NCBI RefSeq assembly: GCF_030063205.1 | Contig: NZ_JASISQ010000004.1 | Location: 149,609-213,608 of the forward strand | From: Arthrobacter antibioticus | GTDB lineage: Bacteria > Actinomycetota > Actinomycetes > Actinomycetales > Micrococcaceae | Direction: 5' to 3' | Length of the DNA stretch: 64,000 nucleotides | Shown: positions 1 to 8,916 of the stretch, piece by piece | How positions within the stretch are numbered: the stretch's first letter is position 1 | Layout: each line of letters opens with the position of its first letter | Position numbers and translations under genes: made by a program | Notes under the pieces: model-generated | The model's database searches: none | What the model saw: only the letters and a program-made list of their open reading frames with translations | What the model was told of the DNA's origin: nothing

Positions 1-458
1 TCACCGGCCGTGGCTGCATCCGCAACGGCACCATCAACAACTTGTTCAACAAACTCCAGAAGGTCAGCGTCTTCAAGCAAGGGTAGGCAGACGTATTCAC
101 TCATGGGCTGCAGAAAAATTGCCGCCCGCGCCCCTACCGCCTCCACGACGTAGGTGGGAAGTGCCGACTGGGGACCGACCCGAATCACCTGGTACCAGGT
201 ATGTGCACTGGCGAGGATCCTGGCGATGACTTCGGCATCACCTTGCAAAATGATCTCTTCGCCATCTCGCTGGAGGGAATCCCTGATGTTCAGAGTTCCC
301 ATTCCTGCGCGGATCAGGTCACTGTCCTCGGGAATTTCAGCCAAGTTCAGAACCTTGCGACTCTGATCGATTTCTGCTCCCGCGTTGAAAGACATCAAAG
401 CAAGAATTTCGTGGCTGGTGATGCGGTAGGCGCTCTCGGGAAGATCTGAGATGTTCAT
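1..458 (-). CDS. Partial hypothetical protein, type VII secretion neighbourhood
   Basis: Open frame from ATG at 458 running off the left edge of the window without a stop (about 152 codons seen). It begins MNISDLPESAYRITSHEIL and is acidic and soluble, with no signal peptide or membrane segment in the visible part. I do not recognise a family. It lies 65 bases downstream of, and on the same strand as, a WXG100-type protein, so it is probably co-transcribed and may be a chaperone or immunity partner of that protein; this is inference from context only. The C-terminus is missing. Confidence 0.6.
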   Translation of the reverse strand, partial: MNISDLPESAYRITSHEILALMSFNAGAEIDQSRKVLNLAEIPEDSDLIRAGMGTLNIRDSLQRDGEEIILQGDAEVIARILASAHTWYQVIRVGPQSALPTYVVEAVGARAAIFLQPMSEYVCLPLLEDADLLEFVEQVVDGAVADAATAG

Positions 459-490
459 GGGTTCCTTTTCATTGGCTTCTTTAGCTTCTA

Positions 491-522
491 GCTACTGGGG
501 CTTCGAGCTACTGGGGCTTCGA
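491..522. repeat. Two tandem 16-bp units over a gene end
   Basis: The unit GCTACTGGGGCTTCGA is present at 491-506 and again at 507-522, followed by a five-base partial third copy that overlaps the TAG stop codon of the upstream WXG-like gene. It fills the gap between two same-strand genes. It may be replication slippage with no function. Confidence 0.7.
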
Positions 523-523
523 G

Positions 524-1393
524 CTACGCAGACATCCAGCGCGGATTGGGTGTTCCGAAGCTGGGCCTCTCACTGTGTTGGTCTATAAAATCTCCAAGGA
601 AGGGAGAAACGGTGTTGGCGACCCACTCCATCTGGCCGGCATAATAATCCCACACGCGTTTAGTGACTGGTTTATCGCCTGAAATCAAGGATGCAAGTCC
701 CCATACGTTTCCTATGGCGCTCACGATGGGAGCCCCAACGGTTCCATATCCTGATGCTGCCAGCACAATGGTCGTATAAGCCAAGGCCATGGCAATATAG
801 CCGTCTGCTACGCGGAACGGATCCTGATTTTCAATTCCAGAGGCTATGTCCAGTATGCCTATGATTCCACCAACTACTGTGCCTGTCATGCCAAAAATTT
901 TGAAGATCTTCAGCACAGTCAGGTTGTCTGCGACCCAGAGGAAGTTGTCCCCGAGGAGTTTTATTACAGCTGCTTGCAAAGCAATATTGGAGCCGTCTGC
1001 AGCAAAGATCTTTTCAAGAAGATACTCAATCCCGCCGGGAGCAGGGCGGTAGTTCGGATCATTGAATACATAGTCCAACGTCCGTTGCTCACCACCAGTC
1101 CCGCCCCGCAAACGACCGCCGTCAACCGCACTGGCTTTTTCTTGCTCCGTTGCCTGAACCAACAAGAGTTTGGAAGCATCCTCAAGTCCCGCACAGGCGG
1201 TGCGAAGGGTAGGTCGCAGACGCGAGATCCATTGTTGGCGAAAGCGTTCACTATCCGGACCGTGCCAGCGTGATTGAGTAACAGCGGATTGCAAAGAGAC
1301 TGCCACCTTCTCCAACGCCTGCCCCGAGAGACTCATGGATTTTGCCAGCTCTCTCATCTGGGCTGGATTTGCACCGATCATTCCTTCAGTCAC
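524..1393 (-). CDS. WXG100-domain protein with hydrophobic C-terminal region (type VII secretion substrate-like)
   Basis: 289 aa. The N-terminal ~95 residues are helical and carry a WxG-type turn (SRWHGPDSERF, W43-G45), as in ESX/type VII substrates of the WXG100 superfamily. Residues ~105-160 form a linker. Two glycine/alanine-rich hydrophobic stretches follow (about 170-190 and 200-240), typical of long WXG/LXG polymorphic proteins rather than the ~100-aa EsxA type. GTG start at 1393, with GAAGGGA about 7 bases upstream. It is followed closely by another same-strand gene. It could be a secreted effector or a structural ESX-associated protein; no toxin motif is recognisable at the C-terminus. 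Confidence 0.65.
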   Translation of the reverse strand: MTEGMIGANPAQMRELAKSMSLSGQALEKVAVSLQSAVTQSRWHGPDSERFRQQWISRLRPTLRTACAGLEDASKLLLVQATEQEKASAVDGGRLRGGTGGEQRTLDYVFNDPNYRPAPGGIEYLLEKIFAADGSNIALQAAVIKLLGDNFLWVADNLTVLKIFKIFGMTGTVVGGIIGILDIASGIENQDPFRVADGYIAMALAYTTIVLAASGYGTVGAPIVSAIGNVWGLASLISGDKPVTKRVWDYYAGQMEWVANTVSPFLGDFIDQHSERPSFGTPNPRWMSA

Positions 1394-1524
1394 AGCAAGT
1401 TCCCTTCAATGCGGCGCACAGCTGACAAAGGCGGGAAGGCCCATTGCGGTGCATCATCTTTGATAGAGACTAGCTTCGATACAACGCCACCGCGATGGGT
1501 ACATGTCCCCGCGCCGGCAGGTGC

Positions 1525-3345
1525 CTACTTGACATATGACCACTTGGAAACACTGGCCCATGGACCAATCTCCAAGGGCGAGTATTCCACCCCTGCAACA
1601 TGCTTACCGCTGGCGCTCAGAGTTGTGCGCTGGAACAGCGGCAACCCATAGCCCGCTTCAATGACAAGCTTGTCAATCTGCATTTTCAACGCGTTTTGTT
1701 TGGCTTCATCCGGCTCCGCTGCTAGTTGCGCGGTGAGCTGGTCAACCACAGTATCTGAGAAGTGATTGAGGTTGGAGGCTGCTCCCGTCCGGAAAATTTG
1801 AGGCACTTGAACTGAGCCCGTGGAATTCCTGATCCAGCCGTAGAGCGCCACATCAAAGGCACCGTCCTTCAGCGCCGCCAGCCACTCCCCGGCGTTCCTG
1901 CCGGCGTCCGTAACTGTAAAGCCTGCCTCTGCGGCTGCGGCCGCAATGAGTGAATATTCCTGGAGCCGGGTGGGGTCATCTTTGTTGTACAGTATCCGCA
2001 CCGTGGGCCGGGCGCCGTCGAGCAGTTCCTTAGCCTTTTCCATCCCAGGATTGACGGCTCCGGGAGTCTCCGGCGTGGCCTGTGCAAAGGCATTGATGCC
2101 ACTACTAGCCACAGATTCCTTGTAAGGAACATGCCCCGGATGGAACAAAAACGAGTTCAATAGTTGTGCATCTGCATTCAGCGGCTTAGCCACCAGTTCC
2201 AGGATCTCTTGTCGGGGAACTGTATGCAGGAAGGCCGTCCTAAAATCTGGAGGAGAGAGGACTCCTTGGAAGTTAAGCACCACTTGGTCAAAGCCCAGTC
2301 CCTGGCCCTGTTGGATCTTGACGCCGGCAGATTTTAATCCGGCCAAAGTGTCCAGCCGTTCGCTCGTCACCGCTGGTGAAATAATGTCGGCTGTCTGCGC
2401 CTCGAGTGCCCCCAGTTGATTCGCCGGATCACTTTCATAGTGCACAGTCAAGGTATCAAGTTTGGGCTCTTCTCCCCACGTGTAATCTGCGTTGGGAGTA
2501 AGAACTAATTCCTTCTGCGCGGTGATTGCCTTCACCAGGTAGGGGCCATTGGAGAGAGCCAACGAAGGGTCGGGCATACTTTTGGTGTCGAAGCCTGTGT
2601 TCCAAAAATCGGCAACCTTACGCAGAGTTGGGTTGGCAGGCCCGGGGTTGGCTGCATCGCCTTTAGATAAAAGTTGCATCAGAGCGCTCAGTGCCGGAGC
2701 ATCCGCAAGCCCCGAACGGATGGCCACAACATGGGCCGGAACACTCACAGTTGTCCCCAGTGCGGTTTCCCAATCAGAAAAAGGAGTGGTGTATGTCAGT
2801 GTCAAGGACATCCCATCGTCACCGATAACGGGGACTTCGGTCTGAGCAAGGCCCGTGTTATCTCCGGCTGTGTGGAAATATGCTGTGCCTGTTGTGACGG
2901 CGAAATTCTCATCCAAGGTTGCATCATTGAAATAGCCCGATTCCGCAGCCCACTCCAAGAACAAGTCATCTGCGGTGACGGGCGCCCCATCAGACCACTG
3001 AACGCCACTGTTGATGGTGTATTTAATCGTCAGTGGCTGGTCCTTGATCTTCTCGTATTTACCAAACTTTTCATTCTTCACAATTTTCAGGTCAGTGCCC
3101 ACATGATTGAATCCTGAGTGAGTGGCTGCTTCGATCCGAGTGTTGGTTGAAGTGCTGCCTGTGACGCTGCTGGCGTTAAATGAGGTGAATGGCGCACTCT
3201 CGAGAACAGTGACGTTTCCGCCGGGGGTAGCGGTTGGCGACGTTGTGGATTCGTTGGGTGGTGGCGGCGTGCTTGTGCATGCCGCCAGGGTGAGAGCCAG
3301 CGCCGCGGCCATGGCCAGTACTTTGGAAATGCGTCCGGGCCGCAT
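1525..3345 (-). CDS. ABC transporter family 5 substrate-binding lipoprotein (oligopeptide/dipeptide type)
   Basis: 606 aa. It has a clear lipoprotein signal: basic start MRPGRISK, a hydrophobic core, and lipobox LAAC with the lipidated Cys at residue 23, then a Pro/Ser/Thr linker. The rest matches the SBP_bac_5 (DppA/OppA-like) extracellular binding fold, including NxxYTWGEEPKLDTL-type core sequence and a length typical of this family. It is expected to sit on the outer face of the membrane and deliver peptides or similar ligands to a permease. No permease or ATPase genes lie beside it, so it is an orphan binding protein or serves a distant transporter. The start is supported by GGAGGTGGA directly upstream of ATG. 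Confidence 0.88.
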   Translation of the reverse strand: MRPGRISKVLAMAAALALTLAACTSTPPPPNESTTSPTATPGGNVTVLESAPFTSFNASSVTGSTSTNTRIEAATHSGFNHVGTDLKIVKNEKFGKYEKIKDQPLTIKYTINSGVQWSDGAPVTADDLFLEWAAESGYFNDATLDENFAVTTGTAYFHTAGDNTGLAQTEVPVIGDDGMSLTLTYTTPFSDWETALGTTVSVPAHVVAIRSGLADAPALSALMQLLSKGDAANPGPANPTLRKVADFWNTGFDTKSMPDPSLALSNGPYLVKAITAQKELVLTPNADYTWGEEPKLDTLTVHYESDPANQLGALEAQTADIISPAVTSERLDTLAGLKSAGVKIQQGQGLGFDQVVLNFQGVLSPPDFRTAFLHTVPRQEILELVAKPLNADAQLLNSFLFHPGHVPYKESVASSGINAFAQATPETPGAVNPGMEKAKELLDGARPTVRILYNKDDPTRLQEYSLIAAAAAEAGFTVTDAGRNAGEWLAALKDGAFDVALYGWIRNSTGSVQVPQIFRTGAASNLNHFSDTVVDQLTAQLAAEPDEAKQNALKMQIDKLVIEAGYGLPLFQRTTLSASGKHVAGVEYSPLEIGPWASVSKWSYVK

Positions 3346-3556
3346 TCCACCTCCAAATTCTTCGTTTCAATGTTCATCCGAGATTCATTCGGCGATAACT
3401 TTCACGCCATGCCCACCCGGGAATAGTCCTGCAAGATACAGTACCGCAGCCACCCGTTCGGCTCCTGGTAATGTTTCTTCTCCGATTGCACTATCCGCGA
3501 TTCATGTTCATCAACCGTGCCCGTGAGGACTCTGTTCAGGACAGCCATAGAGGTGG

Positions 3557-3562
3557 CACAAT
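3557..3562 (+). promoter_or_regulatory. Leaderless -10 element of the VOC gene
   Basis: CACAAT, then six bases (GGCGCC), then ATG at 3569. Matches the recurrent hexamer-N6-start pattern in this window, which predicts transcription starting at the A of the start codon. Confidence 0.5.
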
Positions 3563-3568
3563 GGCGCC

Positions 3569-3964
3569 ATGGCAATTCGAATCGAGACCTACTCCATTGA
3601 CTCCATCTCACCGTCTGAGATCGCACGGTTCTGGGCTGAAGCGTTGGGTTGGCGGATTACCGAGGACGACGGCGATGAAGTCGCCTTGCAGCCCCCTGCC
3701 GACAGTCCCGAGGCTGGAGTTATTCCAGACCTCTTATTCCTCCGGGTACCAGAGCGAAAGTCTATAAAGAATCGCTTCCATCTTGATCTACGCTCGGATG
3801 ATCAGCCTGCCGAAGTAGCGCGCCTGGAAGCGCTGGGTGCCACCAGGGTTGAGGTGGGTCAGGGAAGTGAGGTGTCGTGGGTAGTGTTGGCAGATCCGGA
3901 AGGCAACGAATTTTGCGTGCTCAGCACTCACGCTTCTTCTGCTCACACCCCCAGCAACACCTAG
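3569..3964 (+). CDS. VOC family (glyoxalase-like) protein
   Basis: 131 aa, a single small vicinal-oxygen-chelate protein of the Glyoxalase_6 type. Visible marks are the N-terminal FWAEALGW segment, the central HLDLRSDD strand and the C-terminal VVLADPEGNEFCVL strand, which together make the paired beta-alpha-beta-beta-beta modules. The His in FHLDL and Glu in GNEF are the usual metal ligands. The substrate cannot be told from sequence. It is divergent from the peptide-binding lipoprotein. Its 3' end overlaps the convergent DUF2238 gene by four bases. Confidence 0.85.
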   Translation: MAIRIETYSIDSISPSEIARFWAEALGWRITEDDGDEVALQPPADSPEAGVIPDLLFLRVPERKSIKNRFHLDLRSDDQPAEVARLEALGATRVEVGQGSEVSWVVLADPEGNEFCVLSTHASSAHTPSNT

Positions 3965-4569
3965 GGCGCCTTAGCTACCTTGCCGTTTCCTGGCTGATCT
4001 GTGCGCAATAATGGCAAAAAAGCGATGGCAAATCCGGCGGTGAGAGAACCCAACCCACCGAGTGCCATATCGGCGATTGTGTCCCCGTAAGCGGTGTAGA
4101 TTTCATCGCTAATGTAGGCACGGCCCAGCCATTCCACCATCTCCCAGACGGCACTCAAAGCGAGTCCTATGGTTAATGTGAGGATGACCCCCGACGTTCT
4201 CGAGTTTCTTCCTCCCCGCAGTAGAGGAACCATCTGCAGGTTTGCCAGCACAAGATAAGCCCCCGCTGCAACAACGCCGGTACACACGAAATGCACTGCC
4301 AGGTCCCACCAGCTAATTTTTGTGTAGAGATCAAAAACGTTGCTCCACGCAGCAATAAGTACCGTTCCCGCAAATAGCAGGTCCGCCCACGCCCGCATCC
4401 CGACAAATCGTGGAAAATAAAGTCCCGGCAACGCAAACGCAACTATGGCTGCATCGGTGAGGTCAAAGAATATTGCGGCTAAGACTACGCTCACTGTTCC
4501 CACTGCCCGCAGAACGTCTGCGCCGAGCTCCACTGGGCCACATGCCGCGCGGAGAAAGTTCTCTATCAC
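3961..4569 (-). CDS. DUF2238/YjdF-like integral membrane protein
   Basis: 202 aa with about six hydrophobic segments. The C-terminal half carries the conserved SAVWEMVEW and YGDTIADMALGGLGS motifs of the DUF2238 (YjdF) family, and the middle has WDLAVHFVCTGVVA. Function is unknown for the family. Its ATG overlaps the stop codon of the upstream endonuclease/phosphatase gene by four bases, so it is the last gene of a three-gene operon transcribed leftward from about 6.25 kb. The acidic and His residues within membrane segments suggest a polar or metal ligand site, but no role can be assigned. Confidence 0.75.
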   Translation of the reverse strand: MIENFLRAACGPVELGADVLRAVGTVSVVLAAIFFDLTDAAIVAFALPGLYFPRFVGMRAWADLLFAGTVLIAAWSNVFDLYTKISWWDLAVHFVCTGVVAAGAYLVLANLQMVPLLRGGRNSRTSGVILTLTIGLALSAVWEMVEWLGRAYISDEIYTAYGDTIADMALGGLGSLTAGFAIAFLPLLRTDQPGNGKVAKAP

Positions 4570-5450
4570 GGGCTGTTATTGTGCTCGGGGAGCGCAAGCA
4601 CCGTTTGAACAGGTAGGTGATCTGATGCCCACGCTCCTTTATATTGCTGTGGGTTGATTGCCACACGCTCTACACGGAAAACTGGTGAGGCAAAAATCCA
4701 GTCGATGCGTTTGCCGCCGCTGCGGGGAGCTTTGTAGTTGGCAAAAGTACCCCATTCCTCAGTTTCACGACTATGCGCGTTCACCCATGTTTCCACCACC
4801 AGATCATCGTGAAACAGGTCACACAACACACTGCTACCAGCTGGTGCGTTCATGTCCCCTGTCAGTACCGCGGGCAACTCGCTGTCGGCAATGATCCGAC
4901 GAATGGCTTGAACGGACCGCAAACGTGAATGACCGGACAGGTGATCAAGATGAGTATTAAAGACCATGAAGCGTCGGGCGCTCGCACGATCCACGAACGC
5001 AGCCGACACCAGGATTCGTGGGATGACGTTACCCCACGATACTGAACCGGGTCGTGTTGGCCGATCAGAAAGCGCGGTCTGTTTCCAGTCGATTAAATCG
5101 AGTCTTTGCGTGTCAAAATATATTGGACATCCCTCACCCCTACCGTCAGCATTTCTCCCCCGACCAACCCATGCATAGTTGGCCCCCAAAGAATCGCCAA
5201 CGAACTGCGCTTGATCCGCAAGCGCCTCCTGCACACCCAAGAGCGTAGGGCGTTCAGCACTCAGTAATGCTTTCAGTGCAGGCGCTCGGCGGTCCCATCG
5301 ATCCGCGGGCCGAGGAATCAGGTGACGGATCCGTCGTCGAACATTCCAACTCATAACGTGCAGCGACGGCGCCTCCACGTATCCAACGAGGTTGCTCCTG
5401 CGTGAGGGTGGCAGCTCCGGGGGACCGACCTGGGAATTCTCAGTGTTCAT
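4566..5450 (-). CDS. Endonuclease/exonuclease/phosphatase (EEP) family hydrolase
   Basis: 294 aa. The EEP fold is marked by MSWNVRRRI (Asn of motif 1), GVQEA (metal-binding Glu), FNTHLDHLSG (catalytic His/Asp region), LTGDMNAPAGS (Asp-Asn) and the C-terminal ASDHLPV (Asp-His). These are metal-dependent phosphodiesterases or phosphatases acting on nucleic acid, lipid head groups or small phosphate esters. No signal peptide is seen, so it is probably cytoplasmic. It lies between a glycosyltransferase (11-base overlap) and a membrane protein (4-base overlap), so a role in lipid or surface-glycan chemistry is more likely than DNA repair; this is inference. Confidence 0.85.
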   Translation of the reverse strand: MNTENSQVGPPELPPSRRSNLVGYVEAPSLHVMSWNVRRRIRHLIPRPADRWDRRAPALKALLSAERPTLLGVQEALADQAQFVGDSLGANYAWVGRGRNADGRGEGCPIYFDTQRLDLIDWKQTALSDRPTRPGSVSWGNVIPRILVSAAFVDRASARRFMVFNTHLDHLSGHSRLRSVQAIRRIIADSELPAVLTGDMNAPAGSSVLCDLFHDDLVVETWVNAHSRETEEWGTFANYKAPRSGGKRIDWIFASPVFRVERVAINPQQYKGAWASDHLPVQTVLALPEHNNSP

Positions 5451-6249
5451 GGGTTAGCCCCAGTGAGGCCAGCAGGCTCCGGCACTGAAGCGTAACTATC
5501 CTGAACCAACGATGGGGCGGAAAGTCCCTGGGCCAATGGACCGTTACGGTGCGAAAGCCACGGTAGGTACGTCGGCGGAACGAGCTCATACTCCTGAACG
5601 GACGCATGGACATACCCATCGCCTCAGACTTAAGGTACTGAACGTGGTGACGCTCACCGATGTGGAACGAAAGATCAAGGTCGTCGTGTAATTCGGGGTC
5701 GTCACGATGCACGGATGTTCGAACCGACTGCCAAACCTCACGACGCATTGCGAAATTGGATCCAAACAGGGGCCGGTGTCCTAAAGCTGGGGCCGTCATT
5801 AGGGTGTAGATAGAAAGATAAATCGCAGACAGCGGCGCTCTCATAGCGGCCGGACCGTCGATGAATCTGGCGGGACCGGTGAGGGCCGAGACATCAGTGT
5901 GATGTGCGAAGTAATTCACACTGCTGGCGATCCATGATTCGGGTGGCACACAATCCGCGTCCAGCCGGAAGATCAGGTCACCGGTTGCAAAGTCGTAGCC
6001 CCGTGAACTTGCCGCAGGTATGCCGGGCTCAGGACAGTAAATCACGGTCGCCCCGGCAACCTCAGCCGTACGGACCGAGTCATCTGATGAGCCATTGTCC
6101 ACCACGATTATCTCATCAGCAGGCCTGGTTTGCGCCCCTAGTGCTCGCAAGCATCTGCCTAGAACAGCGCTGTCATTCTTAACAGGGATGACCACTGAAA
6201 CCACGGCTCGCAGCGGACTTGCGGGCATGCTTTGATTCTCAGTGTGCAT
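5440..6249 (-). CDS. Family 2 glycosyltransferase
   Basis: 269 aa, a GT-A fold enzyme. It has VVSVVIPVKNDSAVLGRCL at the N-terminus, VVDNGSSDDS, the nucleotide-sugar/metal DxD-like motif RLDADCVPP, and the acceptor-side EDxxL-type HDDLDLSFHIG. No long membrane segments are present apart from a short hydrophobic stretch near the middle. It transfers a sugar from an activated donor; the acceptor is unknown. First gene of a tightly overlapped operon with the EEP hydrolase and DUF2238 protein. The start is fixed by AGGAG five bases before ATG, with a TAGGAT-type -10 further upstream. Confidence 0.87.
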   Translation of the reverse strand: MHTENQSMPASPLRAVVSVVIPVKNDSAVLGRCLRALGAQTRPADEIIVVDNGSSDDSVRTAEVAGATVIYCPEPGIPAASSRGYDFATGDLIFRLDADCVPPESWIASSVNYFAHHTDVSALTGPARFIDGPAAMRAPLSAIYLSIYTLMTAPALGHRPLFGSNFAMRREVWQSVRTSVHRDDPELHDDLDLSFHIGERHHVQYLKSEAMGMSMRPFRSMSSFRRRTYRGFRTVTVHWPRDFPPHRWFRIVTLQCRSLLASLGLTHEH

Positions 6250-6503
6250 GTTGGCTCCTGTCCGGCGCTCTGCTCATCCTAGATTAGCTGCTCGCCCACG
6301 GTATGGCACAGCGAACTGCGGTTCATCAATAGATGGCTCACCAATAAATCGGGAGGAATGGCAAGCTTTCTGTGCTTAAACTGAGCTGGAATAAGGGCAG
6401 GCCACCGTTATCCTAGTACTGACAGTGATACAGCGGCGCATCGCCCTGAGCACTAAGCTCCAAAACGGAGTTAGTACAACTACTTGGCAGCTGGAGGCCT
6501 AAA

Positions 6504-7265
6504 TTGGAGTCCTATCCATATGCAATTGACCGGTGTCCCCCTCCTCTAGGTAGCACCGCCATTTTGCGACAGCGGTGGAGTGATGTCAGCTTTTTGCATT
6601 GGAAAGTTGATCCAAAACTGGTCCAAGATTATATGCCCGCAGGATGCACTCCTGATGTGATCGATGGAAGTACGTGGGTGGGGCTTATCGGGTTCCAAAT
6701 GTCAAAGAGTTCATTCTTTGGCAGTCCGAGTATTCCGTGGCTTGGGAACTTTCCTGAAGTGAACGTTCGTTTGTACTCGATCGACGAGCTCGGCCATCGA
6801 GGGGTTGTTTTTCTCAGCCTTGAAGCATCACACGTGATCCCGGTGCTCATAGCTCGAATGGCGTTCGGTCTGAAGTATCAGTGGGCGGCAATGAAATTGG
6901 AACAACGCGATGGCATGGTTGCCTACTTGACACGACGCCATGGCCAACCCGACGCCTCATCACACATGATCGTGCAGCCAAGTCACGATGTAGCAGCAAA
7001 TGCTGCAATCGCCCTTGACCCGGTATCAATCTTTTTGACGTCGCGGTGGGGGTTCCATGAGAGGCACTTGGGCCATACCATCTACTGCCGGAACCATCAC
7101 CAGCCCTGGCCACTCCAGCACGCCAAGCTTGTGCACCTTGACGATGGACTCCTGGCCGCAGCAGGTTTCAAAGGGCTAGCTGATCGGGCCCCCGATTCCG
7201 TGCTTTATGCCACGGAAGTGACAACTGTGTTCGCTTCTCCGCAGCAACGCAATAGAGTCCGTTAG
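6504..7265 (+). CDS. DUF2071 (YqjF-like) family protein
   Basis: 253 aa. It shows the typical DUF2071 sequence: LRQRWSDVSFLHWKVDP near the start, DGSTWVGLIGFQM, FPEVNVRLY and GHRGVVFLSLEA, then GLKYQWAAM. The family fold resembles acetoacetate decarboxylase; its biochemical role is unknown. The TTG start at 6504 is supported by GGAGG six bases upstream. It ends 17 bases from the convergent FAD oxidase gene with no clear hairpin between them. Confidence 0.85.
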   Translation: MESYPYAIDRCPPPLGSTAILRQRWSDVSFLHWKVDPKLVQDYMPAGCTPDVIDGSTWVGLIGFQMSKSSFFGSPSIPWLGNFPEVNVRLYSIDELGHRGVVFLSLEASHVIPVLIARMAFGLKYQWAAMKLEQRDGMVAYLTRRHGQPDASSHMIVQPSHDVAANAAIALDPVSIFLTSRWGFHERHLGHTIYCRNHHQPWPLQHAKLVHLDDGLLAAAGFKGLADRAPDSVLYATEVTTVFASPQQRNRVR

Positions 7266-7282
7266 TCCGTTAGTCCTGGCGA

Positions 7283-8539
7283 TCAACGGCGCAAGTAGTC
7301 CGTTACGGTTTGTCCGGCACAGTCTCCGGAAGTCAGTGCACCTTGAATGGATCCTGCGCTGCGGTGGTCCCCTGTCACAAGAGTCCTCTCCCCCGCCCAG
7401 ATTGGACTGTTGTTTTGAAATGGTGGCGGATGCCGTGGAAGTGCGTGTGGCACCACATCGTGGCGCAGGATCTCCCAATCCTTGGTGGAGGTCTGGTAAA
7501 GGCGTTCAAGGTCACGCCGGACGTCGGCTTCGGAGGCGAGGCCGTCAGGACGATCCAGCAAAGTTGTTGCCTCGATGAGATGCTCACCGGCGGGCGCGTA
7601 AGAGGGTGCAGCATCGGAGACCACGGCGGTGTGCCAGATCGGTCCAGCAGGACCGCCACCTGGGCGGCTCGCATCCAACATCAAGAACGGGCTTTTTCGC
7701 GGTCGATCCGGCGCTCGGAACCACCAAGTGGTTAGCCCACGGGTGAGAGTCGCAGACAAATTTGTGAACTTAGGGACATCCTGAGGGCCAACTGCCAGAA
7801 CGGCAACTCGTGCACGGATTATCCCGTTGTCTGTCCTGACTTGAATGCCGTCTGGTATCTCCTGCAGTTCCCTGGCTGCGCAGTTCAATAGAACGGAATT
7901 CTGGAGCGAAGAAGCCATCTGTTCTGGTAGGGCCTTCATCCCTTGACGCGGAAGACCGGGAGTACCAAGGGCAAAGAAGCGCATCAGCACTCGTGAGTAG
8001 TTCGCGGAGGTCTCTCCTGAGCTATCAGCAAGCACTCCAGCGAGAAAAGTATCAAGTACATCACGCCTTAGTGGTCCGGTAACGCCCGCGCCGTCTAGTG
8101 AGGCACTAAGTGTTTGATCGCGCCAGGAGCGGTAGGCAATTGAGGGACGCAACAGGGTCGGCACAAACCATCGAGTGAGGTTAACTAGTTCAGATATTGA
8201 GGTGAGCTCGCTGCGCAGTGTGGCAAGAGCGTGTGTGGGATGGTAGATCGGATGAGCAAGGGTGGTGGTCTTTTCACCGACTCGAACCACAACGCCAACA
8301 CCAAATTTCTGGAGTTTCAGTGCTGGCACATTGATCCATTGGCGTACCGCAGGGTATGCCGGATTTAGCAGCTGAAACCCCCTATCACACAGAAATCCAT
8401 CGATCTGATCAGTCTGAACCCGGCCACCAACGGCACTTCCAGCCTCAAGAACTATGACCTTGTGACCGTTGCGTTGTGCCCTACGTGCGCATTGCAGACC
8501 AGCTAGTCCTGCTCCAATGACGATGACATCGGCTTCCAT
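7283..8539 (-). CDS. FAD-dependent amine oxidase / protoporphyrinogen-oxidase-like flavoprotein
   Basis: 418 aa. The N-terminal dinucleotide-binding motif is VIVIGAGLAGLQCARRAQR, followed by the ribose-binding LEAGSAVGGRVQ. The C-terminal GDHRSAGSIQGALTSG completes the FAD site (GD motif). Length and layout match the phytoene desaturase/monoamine-oxidase superfamily used on carotenoids, porphyrins or amines. The substrate is not clear, and no carotenoid genes lie nearby. A TAGACT hexamer lies about 25 bases upstream, with GGAG before ATG. Confidence 0.85.
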   Translation of the reverse strand: MEADVIVIGAGLAGLQCARRAQRNGHKVIVLEAGSAVGGRVQTDQIDGFLCDRGFQLLNPAYPAVRQWINVPALKLQKFGVGVVVRVGEKTTTLAHPIYHPTHALATLRSELTSISELVNLTRWFVPTLLRPSIAYRSWRDQTLSASLDGAGVTGPLRRDVLDTFLAGVLADSSGETSANYSRVLMRFFALGTPGLPRQGMKALPEQMASSLQNSVLLNCAARELQEIPDGIQVRTDNGIIRARVAVLAVGPQDVPKFTNLSATLTRGLTTWWFRAPDRPRKSPFLMLDASRPGGGPAGPIWHTAVVSDAAPSYAPAGEHLIEATTLLDRPDGLASEADVRRDLERLYQTSTKDWEILRHDVVPHALPRHPPPFQNNSPIWAGERTLVTGDHRSAGSIQGALTSGDCAGQTVTDYLRR

Positions 8540-8663
8540 GGGGCTCCGTCCAGTTTCGCTTCAGTCTAGCGTTGGCCGGGGTTTCGGTAGGTAGTTCCCC
8601 GAAATACTTGTTCCATCTGCACGCGAATGGTGCTGGCATTCTCGAATCACTAGTCGCTAGAAG

Positions 8664-8669
8664 TATCTT
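8664..8669 (+). promoter_or_regulatory. Leaderless -10 element of the small membrane protein
   Basis: TATCTT, six bases, then ATG at 8676. No Shine-Dalgarno-like sequence precedes the start, consistent with a leaderless transcript. Confidence 0.5.
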
Positions 8670-8675
8670 TAGCGT

Positions 8676-8900
8676 ATGCCTCTGTTGTTTTACATTGCCG
8701 CGATTCCATTGTTGCTTTCGGCAATCGTGATGTTCTACGTTGGGTACCTATACCGCGGGTTCGAAAAGTTGCTCCGACCTTCGCCTTCGCGTATCAGCAC
8801 ATGGATCTGGATGACACTCGCCGTGGTGCTCGCTCTTATGGGAATCACTCTCACGCAACTCTCAAAAATAGCGCGCACCAAAACCGTCCCATCGGCTTAG
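8676..8900 (+). CDS. Small two-helix membrane protein
   Basis: 74 aa. Two membrane segments (about residues 2-24 and 43-62) are separated by a basic loop containing RGFEKLLRPSPSR. No signal cleavage site or lipobox. No family recognised. It is followed after 16 bases by another membrane protein on the same strand, so the two may be translated from one message. Confidence 0.6.
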   Translation: MPLLFYIAAIPLLLSAIVMFYVGYLYRGFEKLLRPSPSRISTWIWMTLAVVLALMGITLTQLSKIARTKTVPSA

Positions 8901-8916
8901 TTCCTAGATTTGCGCT

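Noticed and set aside
4445..4894. Forward frames over the DUF2238/EEP genes
   Set aside because: Antisense shadows of well-supported minus-strand genes.
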